Source: Legionella tunisiensis (GTDB lineage Bacteria; Pseudomonadota; Gammaproteobacteria; Legionellales; Legionellaceae). Taken from it: 53,829 nucleotides of DNA. Below, in pieces: positions 41,670 to 51,712 of this stretch; the first letter of the stretch is position 1, and each line of letters begins with the position of its first letter. The stretch is taken from the NCBI RefSeq assembly GCF_000308315.1, contig NZ_CALJ01000248.1, positions 1-53,829 on the forward strand, in the 5' to 3' direction. The translations under genes and the position numbers were made by a program. The notes beneath the pieces are model-generated. The model saw nothing but the letters and a program-made list of their open reading frames with translations. It was not told the origin of the DNA and did no database searches.

Positions 41670-41738
41670 TCACTTCTCCAATTACTGATTCTATTATCCC
41701 CGTGAATTTTATAATTTTAATTCACCATCCAAGCTAAC

Positions 41739-43463
41739 CTATAAATATTTTTGTACAGTCGTAGTCATGGTGGTACTCGGTTCTTGTCCCTCTGACATAC
41801 CCACAAAAGCTTCCTCTAGATAGTTCATCCAAGAATCTTTTTTATCCCAGGCAGAGTCTGGACATAAAAGCTCAGCATCATAACCGTCCATGGGCAATCG
41901 GCTTAACTCCTCTAATGCAGCTTGCCCCTGCTGAAATGCTTGTTGTACAGCGTCTTCTTTTGCATTTTCTAACATATCACCTAATGCTGCCATATGAGGT
42001 GGGCATAGATATTTACAATGATTAATCTCAAGATATCGTGCTTCCAATATAGAGTAGGAACCTGTTGCCATAGAATATCGGGCATCACGCAAGCCACGCA
42101 TTAGTATTTGCGTACTTTCAGTACGTGGTATAATGCTACAAGGGAATTCACGCAGAGCACATGCTTTTTTCCATCTCTTACACTCAATACTACCTGGAAT
42201 CGCGCCAATCAGAAGAACCGGGTAATCTTTCCTAGAGCCAAGCTCAATCTTTTTAGCAATATTTTCTAGAAAAGCCTCCCCATGCCCATCTGGCGCATCT
42301 TTACTGCAATAAATAACAATTAATTTATCTTGGCCTGTCTTACCAGTATCGTGCATGTTTGACTCATAGTCCTCACCAATATGTAACTTCCATTTTTCTC
42401 GTACTTTAGGATCTTTAATCGAGTGTTTTGTTAAAGCTGGTAATATCGGAAAACCTCCCTTGGCTCTAACCCCAGGTTGCAATGCATATACATAGCGATA
42501 TTTCTGTCTTTCTTGCAATGCCGTCACAAAACCATTGACATTAATACTCATGCCAGGCACACAACTTAGTACTACTTTACAGTCTTGAGGGATTTCGAGT
42601 GCCGTCTTTAAATATTGTGCAGTGATAGGCTTTTGGGCATGAGCCCATCCGGCCATTACAAATACATCCAAGTTTCTTGTCAGTTCCGTGAAGTCTTGCC
42701 AGCGTGCTTTGTCTTCACTTAAATTTTCAGGTATTTGGACGAAATGATCTTCCACCAAGTTATATTCCTTTTTGGTCATTAGTAATTCTGTAGGCATATA
42801 ACATGTAAAAGAGTTGATGATTCTAAGCTCATCGTTGCTTAAAGAGCTAATCCCTTTCTTCACCTTTGTTCGTAGTTGCACTAATGATCTAGGCGCAGTC
42901 TCTAAAGAGAATTTTTTAGGCTTTGATTCCACGCTCCTATAGTAATCGATACTCCGATCCTTTAAAACATATAAAGGATAGTTGTCCTCACACTCTGATT
43001 TTTGCTCCGAAATATAACAGTTTCTTTGCTTCAAGTTCGGCACATTCTCATTCTCATTTAGCGTAAGTTCTAACGCCCCGCCGTTACCTTTCTTATATAA
43101 ATAATACTTGTCTTGATATTTAATATACCAGGTTACAGTACCATCCAAGGTATTGAGTGAGTTTCCTGTAATATTTTTTGAGCTAATATACCTGCATTTT
43201 ACGCCAGTAACACTTTTTTCAAATGAGCTTTCAGCAGTTAAGAACCGCCAAACTTGCCCTTTGAGCTCTCTGTCTTCCAAATTCTTTATCCATTTTGCTT
43301 CAATTTTTTCAGCTCTTGCTTCCGATGCTATATCATAGCTAAGACATAAATGGACTTCGGTGTCCTTTTCCAAATTTTGAAGCAGATAGGATTGAAGAAT
43401 ATTTAAAAGAGCCTCATCTCCACCAGTATCATTTTCAAGCCGAGTATAAAGTAATATTCTCAT
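41739..43463 (-). CDS. Unknown 574-residue protein, possible GT-B-like fold, candidate effector
   Basis: Intact, soluble, no signal peptide. It starts MRILLYTRLENDTGGDEALL, which resembles the first strand-helix of GT-B glycosyltransferases or LPS-type sugar-binding proteins. The second half has VFVMAGWAHAQKP, KVVLSCVPGMSINVNG, DKLIVIYCSKDAPDGHGEAF and ALREFPCSIIPRTESTQILMRG, then RYSMATGSYSILEARYLE, where the ATGS-x-SILEA stretch recalls donor-binding ends of GT-B proteins. The resemblance is weak and no family is assigned. The tail EGQEPSTTMTTTVQKYL is short and Glu/Thr-rich. AGGA stands 9 nt before the ATG, and a PmrA-like repeat lies 65-80 bp upstream. Its freedom from frameshifts in 1.7 kb contrasts with its neighbours. 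Confidence 0.65.
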   Translation of the reverse strand: MRILLYTRLENDTGGDEALLNILQSYLLQNLEKDTEVHLCLSYDIASEARAEKIEAKWIKNLEDRELKGQVWRFLTAESSFEKSVTGVKCRYISSKNITGNSLNTLDGTVTWYIKYQDKYYLYKKGNGGALELTLNENENVPNLKQRNCYISEQKSECEDNYPLYVLKDRSIDYYRSVESKPKKFSLETAPRSLVQLRTKVKKGISSLSNDELRIINSFTCYMPTELLMTKKEYNLVEDHFVQIPENLSEDKARWQDFTELTRNLDVFVMAGWAHAQKPITAQYLKTALEIPQDCKVVLSCVPGMSINVNGFVTALQERQKYRYVYALQPGVRAKGGFPILPALTKHSIKDPKVREKWKLHIGEDYESNMHDTGKTGQDKLIVIYCSKDAPDGHGEAFLENIAKKIELGSRKDYPVLLIGAIPGSIECKRWKKACALREFPCSIIPRTESTQILMRGLRDARYSMATGSYSILEARYLEINHCKYLCPPHMAALGDMLENAKEDAVQQAFQQGQAALEELSRLPMDGYDAELLCPDSAWDKKDSWMNYLEEAFVGMSEGQEPSTTMTTTVQKYL

Positions 43464-43510
43464 GTGTATCTGTTCCTAAATTAATTTTTAGATAACCAAC
43501 ATGACCGAAT

Positions 43511-43543
43511 ACTTTACATAGTGATTATTAATGTTTTATTAAG
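43511..43543 (-). promoter_or_regulatory. PmrA-like tandem element upstream of the 574-residue gene
   Basis: On the minus strand CTTAAT (43543-43538) and ATTAAT (43532-43527) are 11 bp apart. Ten nt later comes TAAAGT (43516-43511), a weak -10. The geometry is identical to the other two PmrA-like promoters, but the half-sites and the -10 are less perfect, so this is the least secure of the three. Confidence 0.45.
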
Positions 43544-43747
43544 TAATTAATCTTCTGTAATGTAACTACCTAAAAATATTAGAAATTTTCTTACTCTTGA
43601 TGAGTGACTACTCAACTAACAAACAGCAAAAGCCAACTAAAAGTTTTCTGAATCAGTGACAATGCCCACGAATTTAGAGACAGGTTGAAAGCACTTGTTA
43701 ACACGATGGGATGTAACCAAAAATGCTTTCAAAAACCACAAAAATAA

Positions 43748-43909
43748 GACTCTCTCCTGAGCCTTAAGAACAAAGAAGATCAACCTTTAGGTTCAATCGG
43801 CATTAGCGGAGCCAATCCGGAATTGGATGGCCGCTGTGCACAAGCCGCTCTCGATGCAATCCAAGACTACTTAAAAGAATGGCTCGGGATTATAAAATAT
43901 GCCATATAA
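43748..43909 (+). pseudogene. C-terminal relic of a GlcG/HbpS-type heme-binding protein
   Basis: A 53-codon open stretch after TAA (43745-43747), without start codon. It contains PLGSIGISGANPELDGRCAQ and ALDAIQDYLKEW and ends KYAI at 43909. The GxIGxSGxxPExD pattern is the C-terminal hallmark of the GlcG/HbpS (DUF336) family. The rest of the gene is absent. It is best read as a deletion remnant. A spaced inverted repeat TTGAAAGCA/TGCTTTCAA (43685-43693, 43724-43732) lies before it. Confidence 0.6.
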
Positions 43910-43928
43910 ATAAAATATGCCATATAAA
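43893..43928. repeat. 18-bp tandem direct repeat, two copies
   Basis: TAAAATATGCCATATAAA occurs at 43893-43910 and again at 43911-43928, head to tail, overlapping the end of the GlcG relic. The duplicated unit includes the relic's stop codon. AT-rich and probably a local duplication scar. Confidence 0.8.
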
Positions 43929-44116
43929 ATATACCAATTAACCTAGTGAAAATTAAAAACTATTTAATATAATGAATATCAAGTAAAAGTGGGTATCTTG
44001 ATGAAGTACTTTAAATTATGAATCAGAACTATTCTGTGGTACTTCTCTTGAAGCTTCTTATGAGAGCATGTAGAACTTTTCAGCAAGCTTCATCTGGCCA
44101 ACTTGGATCGCGATCG

Positions 44117-45102
44117 TTGATAAAAAACTGGCCTATGTATTCATTGGCCTGGGAAGTCTTTACTTCAATAATCTTTATGCCATCATACAACCAACAATAA
44201 ATTATTCAAGTGGTGTGGGCACCCCCATTACTACTTCAACCGCAGATAGTCTGGATAAGGGCAGTTGGTCGTTTAGCGGCCGATCAGAATATTATCGCTT
44301 TAAACCTCTGTCAGATCAGATCTTGTTAGCTGATCCTATATCAGAAAGCCAACAGGCCCTTTTAGTCAATTATTTAATGATCAACTATGGTATAACAGAT
44401 CACCTCACGCTTGGCACAACGTTACCTCACACTCGTCATTATCAATTACGTGCGGCCGTTCCTGATGAGGAAGGTTTTTTTCTGAAGCCGCTAATCTGGG
44501 AAACATATCCGGTATAGCTGATGCAAATCTTTTTGCGTTTTTGGCATGTGCTCGATGATAACCAATTTCCCTTATCAACTGCCCTTATTTTTGGTGTCAA
44601 TGCTCCCATCGGTAGAACAAATGTAATGACTAACTATGGTGTACCTTTTGCAACTTCGGATCAACCCGGTACCGGTTCCTGGGACCCTTTTGTCAGTTTG
44701 GTTTTTTCTAAAAAATGGGGGGATCTTTCTCTCAACGCTGACTGTACTTATACGCACACAACGAAAGGGGCCCAAGCAACTACCTTAGGCAAGGTAGTAG
44801 ATTATGATTTTGCGATAGTTTATCCCTTAATTGCTCAAAATAATAAAGACAAAACGGTCAACTACACGATTGATGGCATTGTTGAGTTAAACGGTGAATA
44901 TTTCACCCAAGATACAATTGCCGGAATAAACGATCCTAATAGCGGAGGCAATAGCCTCTTTTTCTCACCAGGATTCCGAGTCAACATAGCAGACAAGCTC
45001 TCTTTCTATCTTGGTGTCGGCTTTCCTATTGCTGAAACACTGCGCGGGACACAAGTAAACTCGAAATATGGAATAATTAGCGGCATTGATCTAGTTTTAT
45101 AA
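44117..45102 (+). CDS. Outer-membrane beta-barrel protein, MetA-pathway-like, three frameshifts
   Basis: Repair of the A-run 44122-44127 (one short) gives a signal peptide, read from TTG 44117 as MIKKLAYVFIGLGSLYF, with likely cleavage after LYA. The mature protein alternates short amphipathic strands: KGSWSFSGRSEYYRF, LMINYGITDHLTLGTTLP, WDPFVSLVFSKKWGDLSL, FFSPGFRVNIADKLSFYLGVG, and the terminal strand ends DLVL. This is the pattern of the phenol-degradation MetA-like outer-membrane family. Further breaks: T-run 44475-44481 (one short) and 44538-44542 (one extra). Restored length is ~329 residues. The start codon is tentative because no good SD precedes it. Confidence 0.6.
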
Positions 45103-45159
45103 CGGTATTGCTTTCCCTGCCCCAAATCCTAGATCTCTTTCTAAATTCACTAAAGAGGT

Positions 45160-46410
45160 CTAATGGACCACTTTTAATTCCTGCTCGCCAAAACCAAGCT
45201 CATTAACAACCTTGGTTTGCTCACGAATCATGAGGAGAAAGGGAATAAACCCGAGAGATAACACGAAAGATAATTGATATAAACCAACCCATCCCAACCA
45301 CATTTGCAACATAGCAGCAACAGGGCCCGAGAAAACACGTGGTAGTGTTGATAATGCCACTAAGAGAGAAAACTGGGTTGCAGTAAAAGATTGATTTACC
45401 AGACGCATAAAAAAGGCAACCAGAGCAGTCGAACCCATGCCTGCAGCAAAATTATCACAAACGACTGCCGTCGCAAATAAGGGTAAATTTTTGCCGCATA
45501 TTGCCAGAGCAATAAATAATACATTCGTAATTGCCTGGATTAAACCAAAAACAAGTAAGGCACGAAATAATGACCAGCGTATTAATAGTAAACCAGCAGC
45601 CAATCCGCCTAACAAGATGGAACTAATACCCATCATTTTATTAACGTAACCAATAGTATCCAACGAAAAACCAATCCCTTGAATCAAGAAGGGCATCACA
45701 ATACCACTTGTCGTTGTTGTAAATGCCTCCCCTAATTTGTAAAACAAGATAAAAAACAATAAGGGGATAATACCGCGCCTTTTGCCAAGCTCTTTGAGTG
45801 GTGCGACAAAGGATTCCACAAAATTGATTTTATTTTCGATATGTTTTGAAGGCTCACTACTCCACAAAATCGCCATGACGCCAAACAACATGAGAAACCC
45901 CATCAGGCGATAAGTAAAAGCCCAACCAAAATGCTTGGCTATGATTAAGGCAAAACCACCAGCAATAAGTAGAGCAAAGCGATAACCAAAAACAGCTAAT
46001 GAGGCGCCTATCCCGTGTTCAACTACAGGTAAATATTCAACTCGATGCGCATCAATAGCTACATCTTGGGTAGCCGAAAAACAAGCCAATATAAATGCAA
46101 TAATCGCCATAAGTTCTGGCGAGGTATTAGGTGAAAACCACGCCATCCCATTAAAGCCAATCAATAAAGCAAATTGCATAGTCAAGATCCAACTTCGCCG
46201 CTTTCCTAGTGACGAAAGTGAATATCGATCAAGTAATGGTCCCCAAGCAATACGATAAGCATAGGGCAAACTAACCAGACTCAGCATACCAGTTGCCAAG
46301 ACTGACATACCCGTATCAGCAAACCAGGCTTGCAAAGTACTACTGATTAGCGCTAAAGGAAGCCCTGAAGAAAAGCCCAATAAGAAAACAATCAATAGGC
46401 GTTTGTTCAT
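45160..46410 (-). CDS. ampG: AmpG-type muropeptide permease (MFS)
   Basis: A 416-residue intact 12-TM transporter. Diagnostic AmpG features are GFSSGLPLALISSTLQAWF at the start, WGPLLDRY and GKRRSWI in loop 2-3, and ACFSATQDVAIDAHRVE in TM4. AmpG imports anhydro-muropeptides for cell-wall recycling. It lies 71 bp downstream of mip on the same strand, separated by a terminator-like hairpin. Confidence 0.9.
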   Translation of the reverse strand: MNKRLLIVFLLGFSSGLPLALISSTLQAWFADTGMSVLATGMLSLVSLPYAYRIAWGPLLDRYSLSSLGKRRSWILTMQFALLIGFNGMAWFSPNTSPELMAIIAFILACFSATQDVAIDAHRVEYLPVVEHGIGASLAVFGYRFALLIAGGFALIIAKHFGWAFTYRLMGFLMLFGVMAILWSSEPSKHIENKINFVESFVAPLKELGKRRGIIPLLFFILFYKLGEAFTTTTSGIVMPFLIQGIGFSLDTIGYVNKMMGISSILLGGLAAGLLLIRWSLFRALLVFGLIQAITNVLFIALAICGKNLPLFATAVVCDNFAAGMGSTALVAFFMRLVNQSFTATQFSLLVALSTLPRVFSGPVAAMLQMWLGWVGLYQLSFVLSLGFIPFLLMIREQTKVVNELGFGEQELKVVH

Positions 46411-46437
46411 GCTTTAAAATACTCAAAGGTGAAAGCC

Positions 46438-46473
46438 AATTCACCCTCTATACTAACGCATCGAGGGTGAATT
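46438..46473 (-). terminator. Hairpin between mip and ampG
   Basis: Perfect 11-bp inverted repeat AATTCACCCTC (46438-46448) and GAGGGTGAATT (46463-46473), with a 14-nt loop, directly after the mip stop codon. No strong T-run follows on the minus strand, so partial read-through into ampG is possible. Confidence 0.6.
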
Positions 46474-46480
46474 GCATCGA

Positions 46481-47194
46481 TTAAGCTTCAGACTTCTTGA
46501 CAGAAATCAGGTGAATTTTGAAAATCAATGTTTCATTAGGTCCAATTGGGCCACCCACACTACGTGGACCATAAGCAAGATTAGCAGGAACATAGACTTC
46601 CCAAGTAGAGCCAGCAGGCATCAACTGCAATGCTTCAGTCCAGCCAGGAATAACCTGTGATACTTTGAAAGTAGCAGGCTTACCCGTTTTTTCAGTGCTA
46701 TCAAAAACTTGGCCATCAATTAACTTACCAGTGTATTCAACAGTGACAGTGTCATCTTTCGCGGGCTTTGCACCACTACCCGTTTGGATTACTTTGTATT
46801 GCAATCCACTTGGCAAACTGACTACACCTTCTTTAGCCTTGTTTTGGCTCATGAATGCTTCACCTTTAGCTTTGTTCTCTTCAGCTTTTTTGGTGAATTC
46901 AGCATTTCGCTTTGCCATTAGGTCTTTTTGAAACTTATTTAAAACATCTTTCATTTGTTGTTCAGTCAGCAACAGTTGACCACCACTCATGCCGTCTTGT
47001 AATCCCTTAGCCATAGCAGCAGGACTGATGTCGATACCTTGCTTCTTAAAATTCTTACCTAAATCAGCGCCAATGCTATAAGACAACTTATCCATGTCAC
47101 TATTTAATGATGTTGTAGTTGCCGCATCAGCTGCAGCAATTGTCGTTGACATTGCCATACCTATGACAGCCGCAGCGACCAGTCTCATCTTCAT
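46481..47194 (-). CDS. mip: Mip, FKBP-type peptidyl-prolyl isomerase (macrophage infectivity potentiator)
   Basis: Very close to L. pneumophila Mip over its whole length. Signal peptide near residues 1-20, an N-terminal dimerisation domain ([20 protein letters not shown]), the long connecting helix ([20 protein letters not shown]) and the C-terminal FKBP domain with [48 protein letters not shown] and [19 protein letters not shown]. It is an outer-membrane-associated, surface-exposed homodimer that helps tissue invasion and intracellular growth. The ATG at 47194 matches the known MKM start; GGGGA precedes it. It is intact and the strongest genus marker in the window. Confidence 0.98.
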   Translation of the reverse strand: MKMRLVAAAVIGMAMSTTIAAADAATTTSLNSDMDKLSYSIGADLGKNFKKQGIDISPAAMAKGLQDGMSGGQLLLTEQQMKDVLNKFQKDLMAKRNAEFTKKAEENKAKGEAFMSQNKAKEGVVSLPSGLQYKVIQTGSGAKPAKDDTVTVEYTGKLIDGQVFDSTEKTGKPATFKVSQVIPGWTEALQLMPAGSTWEVYVPANLAYGPRSVGGPIGPNETLIFKIHLISVKKSEA

Positions 47195-47395
47195 AAACAA
47201 TCCCCTTTTTGTCTGTCGTCAGAATAGAACTTTGCAAAAATGCCCATCCATTCTGCCTAAATTCTAATGAAATTACCAGTAACCGTTTAGGCAATCTAAC
47301 ACTATTAATGGTGAATTTTCTCTTTGATGCCGATTTATGTTGTTTGTGTGCAATTTTCCTTCTAAAATTGTCATTATTTGGCATGAGTTTTAAAC

Positions 47396-48770
47396 ATGAG
47401 TATTAGCTTATTTGATTTGTTTTCCATCGGTATTGGCCCATCGAGCTCACATACCGTCGGCCCAATGCTCGCCGCCAATGCTTTTTGGGTTTATTAGAAA
47501 ATAAAGAGACATTAAATAATACAATACGAATAAAAATCGAACTTTATGGCTCTCTAGCCTTAACAGGCAAAGGCCATGGTACGGATAAGGCGATCTTAAA
47601 CGGTTTGGAAGGAAAAATGCCCGAAACCGTGATCCCAGAAACGATGATTCCGCGAATGAAGGACATTATCGCATCTCAACAACTCTGTCTTGCTGGCAAA
47701 AAAATATCCCTTTCACCGAAAGCAGTGATTTTTGTTTTTGCAAAAAGAACTGTTACCATAAACACAGTAATGGAATGCGTTTTTCAGCGTATGATCATAC
47801 GGGAAAAACCTTATTGCGTCAGGTGTATTACTCCATAGGCGGCGGCTTCATTACGACGGAAGAAGATTTTGATCATCCTGCTGCTAATAATAGCCTGCCC
47901 CCCTACCCATTCACTACGGCACGGCAACTATTAAAGCTATGCCGAGATAATAGATTGACTATTGCCGAATTAATGATGGCGAACGAACTCACCTGGCGAA
48001 ATAGAGAAGAAATCCAGGAAGGGATCTTTGCCATTGCCAAAGTAATGGGTGAGTGTATCGAAAATGGCTGTCATCATCCTGGGATTTTACCTGGCGGCTT
48101 GCAGGTGAAGCGCCGTGCTCCTGATTTATATCAAAAACTTATTGAGCACAAAGGAATTCCCAGTGTATTTGAGCAATCAGACATTATGAACAAACTCAAC
48201 TTGTACGCAATGGCTGTCAATGAAGAAAACGCAGCCGGTGGAAGAATTGTTACAGCGCCAACCAATGGTGCAGCAGGTATTATTCCAGCGGTCATGAAAT
48301 ATTGCCAGGAAGCGCATGATCGCTTAAACAAAGAAGATATCTATACTTATTTTCTTACCGCAGCAGCCATCGGTATTCTTTACAAGGAAGGTGCGTCTAT
48401 TTCGGGTGCTGAAGTAGGTTGTCAGGGTGAAGTCGGTGTTGCCTCGTCCATGGCAGCAGCAGGCTTGACTGCCGTATTGGGTGGTACCATTGAGCAAATT
48501 GAAAACGCCGCTGAAATTGCTATGGAACACCATCTCGGGATGACCTGTGATCCTGTTCTTGGCTTAGTCCAAATTCCTTGCATAGAGCGCAATGCCATGG
48601 GCGCAGTCAAAGCAGTTAATGCCTCTCGTATGGCACTTATTGGTGACGGCCAACATAAAATTTCACTCGATAAAGTGATAAAAACCATGAAGGAGACTGG
48701 TAAAGACATGCAGAGCATTTACAAAGAAACCTCGATGGGTGGATTAGCTGTTAATCATCCTGAATGTTAA
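47396..48770 (+). CDS. sdaA: L-serine ammonia-lyase, iron-sulfur type, two frameshifts
   Basis: Single-chain L-serine dehydratase that turns serine to pyruvate and ammonia with a [4Fe-4S] cluster. Serine is a main carbon source for Legionella. Visible: [56 protein letters not shown] and [20 protein letters not shown], giving the cluster cysteines. The T-run 47482-47486 and the A-run 47698-47704 are each one base short. Restored length is ~458 residues. It is divergent from mip. Confidence 0.92.
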
Positions 48771-49101
48771 GGTAGACAGGTACACGAATGAGTGGCTCCA
48801 CGTCCAGGCATTTCCTCTTCTATCTGCAACAACTTGGTTGATATGGTATATTTTAAGTAATGGTCTTCCGATGCAATCGCATTTGCAATGTCAAAGTACC
48901 TTTTAGCGTGCACGTAATCACTGGCCTCCAGGAAAAATCACCGCACTCGTAATTTAGTTGCAAGTACTTATCCCTAATCCAATTATCATTGGATTTGGAC
49001 TCGAATATTTTTTAAATTTACTCAGCTCAGAGGTTACATTAATTAGTTTTTGCTCTGGCCCCAAAGAATCAAATATTTTTGATCGAACAATAACTTTCCA
49101 T
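48767..49101 (-). CDS. Hypothetical ~111-residue protein, three frameshifts
   Basis: Not recognised. With repairs at 49076-49080 (one extra), 49008-49013 and 48933-48937 (one short each), a frame runs from ATG 49101, which has AGAGGA 8 nt upstream. It passes through [37 protein letters not shown] and [20 protein letters not shown] and ends [14 protein letters not shown]. It is helical and TPR-like in look. The stop overlaps the sdaA stop by 3 bp on the other strand. It starts 18 bp after the coiled-coil gene, so the two may be one operon. Confidence 0.5.
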
Positions 49102-49118
49102 CGCGAAATCCTCTTACT

Positions 49119-50204
49119 CTAAGCAATTCCAGCAGAGGGACCACGCTTTGGTTCATCTAATTTTTGTTGTTGCTGAGCTGCTTGCGCAGCAGTATAAATT
49201 CTACCTAAAGCATTATCACCTAAGTTAACACCTACCTTATTAAAAAGAGTTTTTAATTTTACTAGATCTTGGTCCTTATTAGCAGAAAATGGCTTTTCTA
49301 AAAAACCCTTAATATCATTAAATTTTTCTGCCGTATTTGTTTTCCAATACCCCCAGGCTCTAGTTCCTTTAATATGAGCATCTGCCGGAATTTCAGCAAC
49401 GGCATAAGCAGGTAATATTGAACGATAATTATCTTGTTTTTGCTCTTTTTTCAACAGCAAATTTTTCTAGATCATTTAGTCCATATTTACCTGATTGAAA
49501 CCCTTCACTATATTTAGCCTTTCCCAAATAATCCAATTGGCTCTTAGCCGCATTTTGCTGAGCGTCATGTAAAGCAAAATGGAAGGGCTTCAATAATTCA
49601 TCTCCATGGGCATTTACCCTTGTAACTAGCACTTTATTATTGTTTTTTGACCATTCTAAAGCGGCGTCTTTTTCAGCTTTAGGTGTAGCGTCTAATAAAT
49701 TTCTAATTGTTACTTGCTGCTTCTGCAGTTGTTCTCTTATACTGATTGCCTCATGTACAGTAGCCATATAAGCATTAAAAGCAGCATCTGACGCGCCATG
49801 ATTTCTTGCATGTTGACTAGAAAATTTTCCATTCTCTTTTATCCAGGAAATGTCCTTTTCAACATCAATTAAGTCCTGTTTAAGTTGCACCATCCGTGCT
49901 TGTTCAGTAGCTAATGCAGCTGTCTTTTCAGTTATCTCTTTATTAATTTTTCCGCCTCAGCAGAGCCTGATTCTGCTGTCTTAAGCTTGTTCTTAGCATC
50001 ATCTATTTTCTTTCCCAAGCTTTCAATTTTTTCAGACAAAGGAACTTCTTGAAGTCTTAAATCTTGACGTCTATCATACAAACCTTTTTCCTTGGCTATA
50101 AACGCACCAATTTCTCCTTGTTGCGCCTCTAATTTCTTATAAACTTCATCCAGTTTTTTTATTGTTTTATTATATTGTTTGTATGCATCTAAAAGAGCAG
50201 GCAT
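49119..50204 (-). CDS. Coiled-coil protein of unknown function, candidate effector, two frameshifts
   Basis: Not recognised. Restored ~362-residue soluble protein. The first ~130 residues are strong coiled coil (KTIKKLDEVYKKLEAQQGEI, IESLGKKIDDAKNKLKTAES). The middle is helical with SQHARNHGASDAAFNAYMAT. The C-terminal part has an AWGYWKTNTAEKFNDIKGFL segment, a Gln-rich helix and a short basic end DEPKRGPSAGIA. Runs 49947-49951 and 49446-49451 are one base short. No signal peptide. A good -10 TATAAT lies at 50234-50239 on the minus strand, and GGAG precedes the ATG. No PmrA-like repeat was seen. Effector status is only a possibility based on genus and form. Confidence 0.6.
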
Positions 50205-50397
50205 GATAAAATCTCCGCCAGTTAACTAATTAAATTATAGCCAACTTTACACTCACTTATTATTTGTTTTTAATATGGATTTTTTTCAAAAATATAATTA
50301 TTAGTTAATAAAAAATCGTGTGATTTTAATATTTGATTGATACTTTTTTGATAAGTTATGACCTCGAATTAGTGTACTGTTTTTTTCTTATAAATAA

Positions 50398-51621
50398 CTA
50401 GCAAATTTCTGACAGACCAATTAAGCCTGCTTGATTAATACGCTCACGCCCTTTTGATAAAGAATTTTTTGTTAATAACAAGCTAGTAATCAATAGCCAC
50501 ATTGCAACAAGAATTTGCACGAAAGCCTGCAGGGGATTAGCTCCCAAATACCCCATTACCACCACCGCCAATGCAGCTGAGGACATATTAATGAAGCTCA
50601 TCATGGCAGAAGCGCTAGCTATATCAGGTAAAGCGTTAGAGGCGATCAATGAGCCACCAGCAAAGAGCAAACCACCAAATAAATACAGACTTAGAGTACT
50701 AAGAAAGAACCAGAGCGCGGATGATGAATTGTTATGTAACATCACAAATAAACTGATTGTACCCAAGGCACAACCAATTAGCCCAAGAACAATAACCTGC
50801 ATGGCTGGGAATCGATTTAATAGGAATTTTGCCCCCAATCCACCCAAGAGCATGCCTAACATATTAGCAAGATTCCAATAACCGTATTCTGCCGCTGAAA
50901 GATAAAGTAAATCATTCGCAATTTGCGGCCCTGCTGCTGAAAAACAATAACTAATTACCGAACAAAACCCAACTACTAAAGCAAATAAAACCAGTGTGTG
51001 CGATGATAGAGCCTGTTTATACGCAAGAATCATTGTCTTTAAATTAATTGCCTGCTTATTTTTTAGTGTTTCTTTAAATAACCAAGTACCCGCTAGCATA
51101 AGAGTACCCTGGATGAGTAAGAGCAGAAAACAATCTGTCCAATGCCAATATTCTGTAATAAGCCCCCCTAACGTTACCGCTAAACCTACACCCAATGTAA
51201 ATGACAAAATCGTGTATGCCATCGCTGTTTTTCGTTGCGACTCAGCTAACCATTCGTTAATTAGCATCAAGGTACAAGCCAATCCACTTGCACTTCCTAA
51301 GGCACTTACCAAACGACCCATAATTAACAAGCCATAAGAATGAGTTATCAAGCAAAGAAAGCATAATAAAATCCCGATTAGATTAATGCTTAATCCTACT
51401 CGTAAAGCAACTAGTCTACCCCAACGATTGGCCAGTGGTGCATAGATTAACTGACCAAGAACATAGCCTAGTAAAAACGCCGAAACGACCCACTCTATTT
51501 CGCCAGCCTGTAGACCAAATTGTAATTGGATCTGGGGTAAAGCTGGAGTCAAAATTGCTGCAGAGAATGAAGCAATAGAAATATAACTTAGTAGCCAAGC
51601 AATTCGGGGATTAGAAACCAT
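50398..51621 (-). CDS. MFS multidrug-type efflux transporter (Bcr/CflA-like)
   Basis: A 407-residue intact 12-TM transporter. LTPALPQIQLQFGLQAGEIEWVVSAF marks TM1-2, PLANRWGRLVALRVG is the MFS loop 2-3 motif, and GRLVSALGSASGLACTLML is TM4 with motif B Arg. The DHA1 Bcr/CflA group exports drugs or small metabolites; the substrate is unknown. The upstream region is AT-rich and shared with nothing else. Confidence 0.85.
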   Translation of the reverse strand: MVSNPRIAWLLSYISIASFSAAILTPALPQIQLQFGLQAGEIEWVVSAFLLGYVLGQLIYAPLANRWGRLVALRVGLSINLIGILLCFLCLITHSYGLLIMGRLVSALGSASGLACTLMLINEWLAESQRKTAMAYTILSFTLGVGLAVTLGGLITEYWHWTDCFLLLLIQGTLMLAGTWLFKETLKNKQAINLKTMILAYKQALSSHTLVLFALVVGFCSVISYCFSAAGPQIANDLLYLSAAEYGYWNLANMLGMLLGGLGAKFLLNRFPAMQVIVLGLIGCALGTISLFVMLHNNSSSALWFFLSTLSLYLFGGLLFAGGSLIASNALPDIASASAMMSFINMSSAALAVVVMGYLGANPLQAFVQILVAMWLLITSLLLTKNSLSKGRERINQAGLIGLSEIC

Positions 51622-51712
51622 GATTAATCCTTCTACTCATCAATTTAGACATTATATTGATTAATTATTTTTCAATAAACGGGGGTATTAGTTAATTATT
51701 GTTAACCAATAG

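Noticed and set aside
43680-43735. Small RNA or terminator at TTGAAAGCA/TGCTTTCAA
   Set aside because: The loop of 30 nt is long, there is no T-run and no promoter is evident.
44018-44200. Separate small gene before the outer-membrane protein
   Set aside because: It shares DNA with the signal peptide of the barrel protein after repair of the A-run 44122-44127, and its own product looks random.
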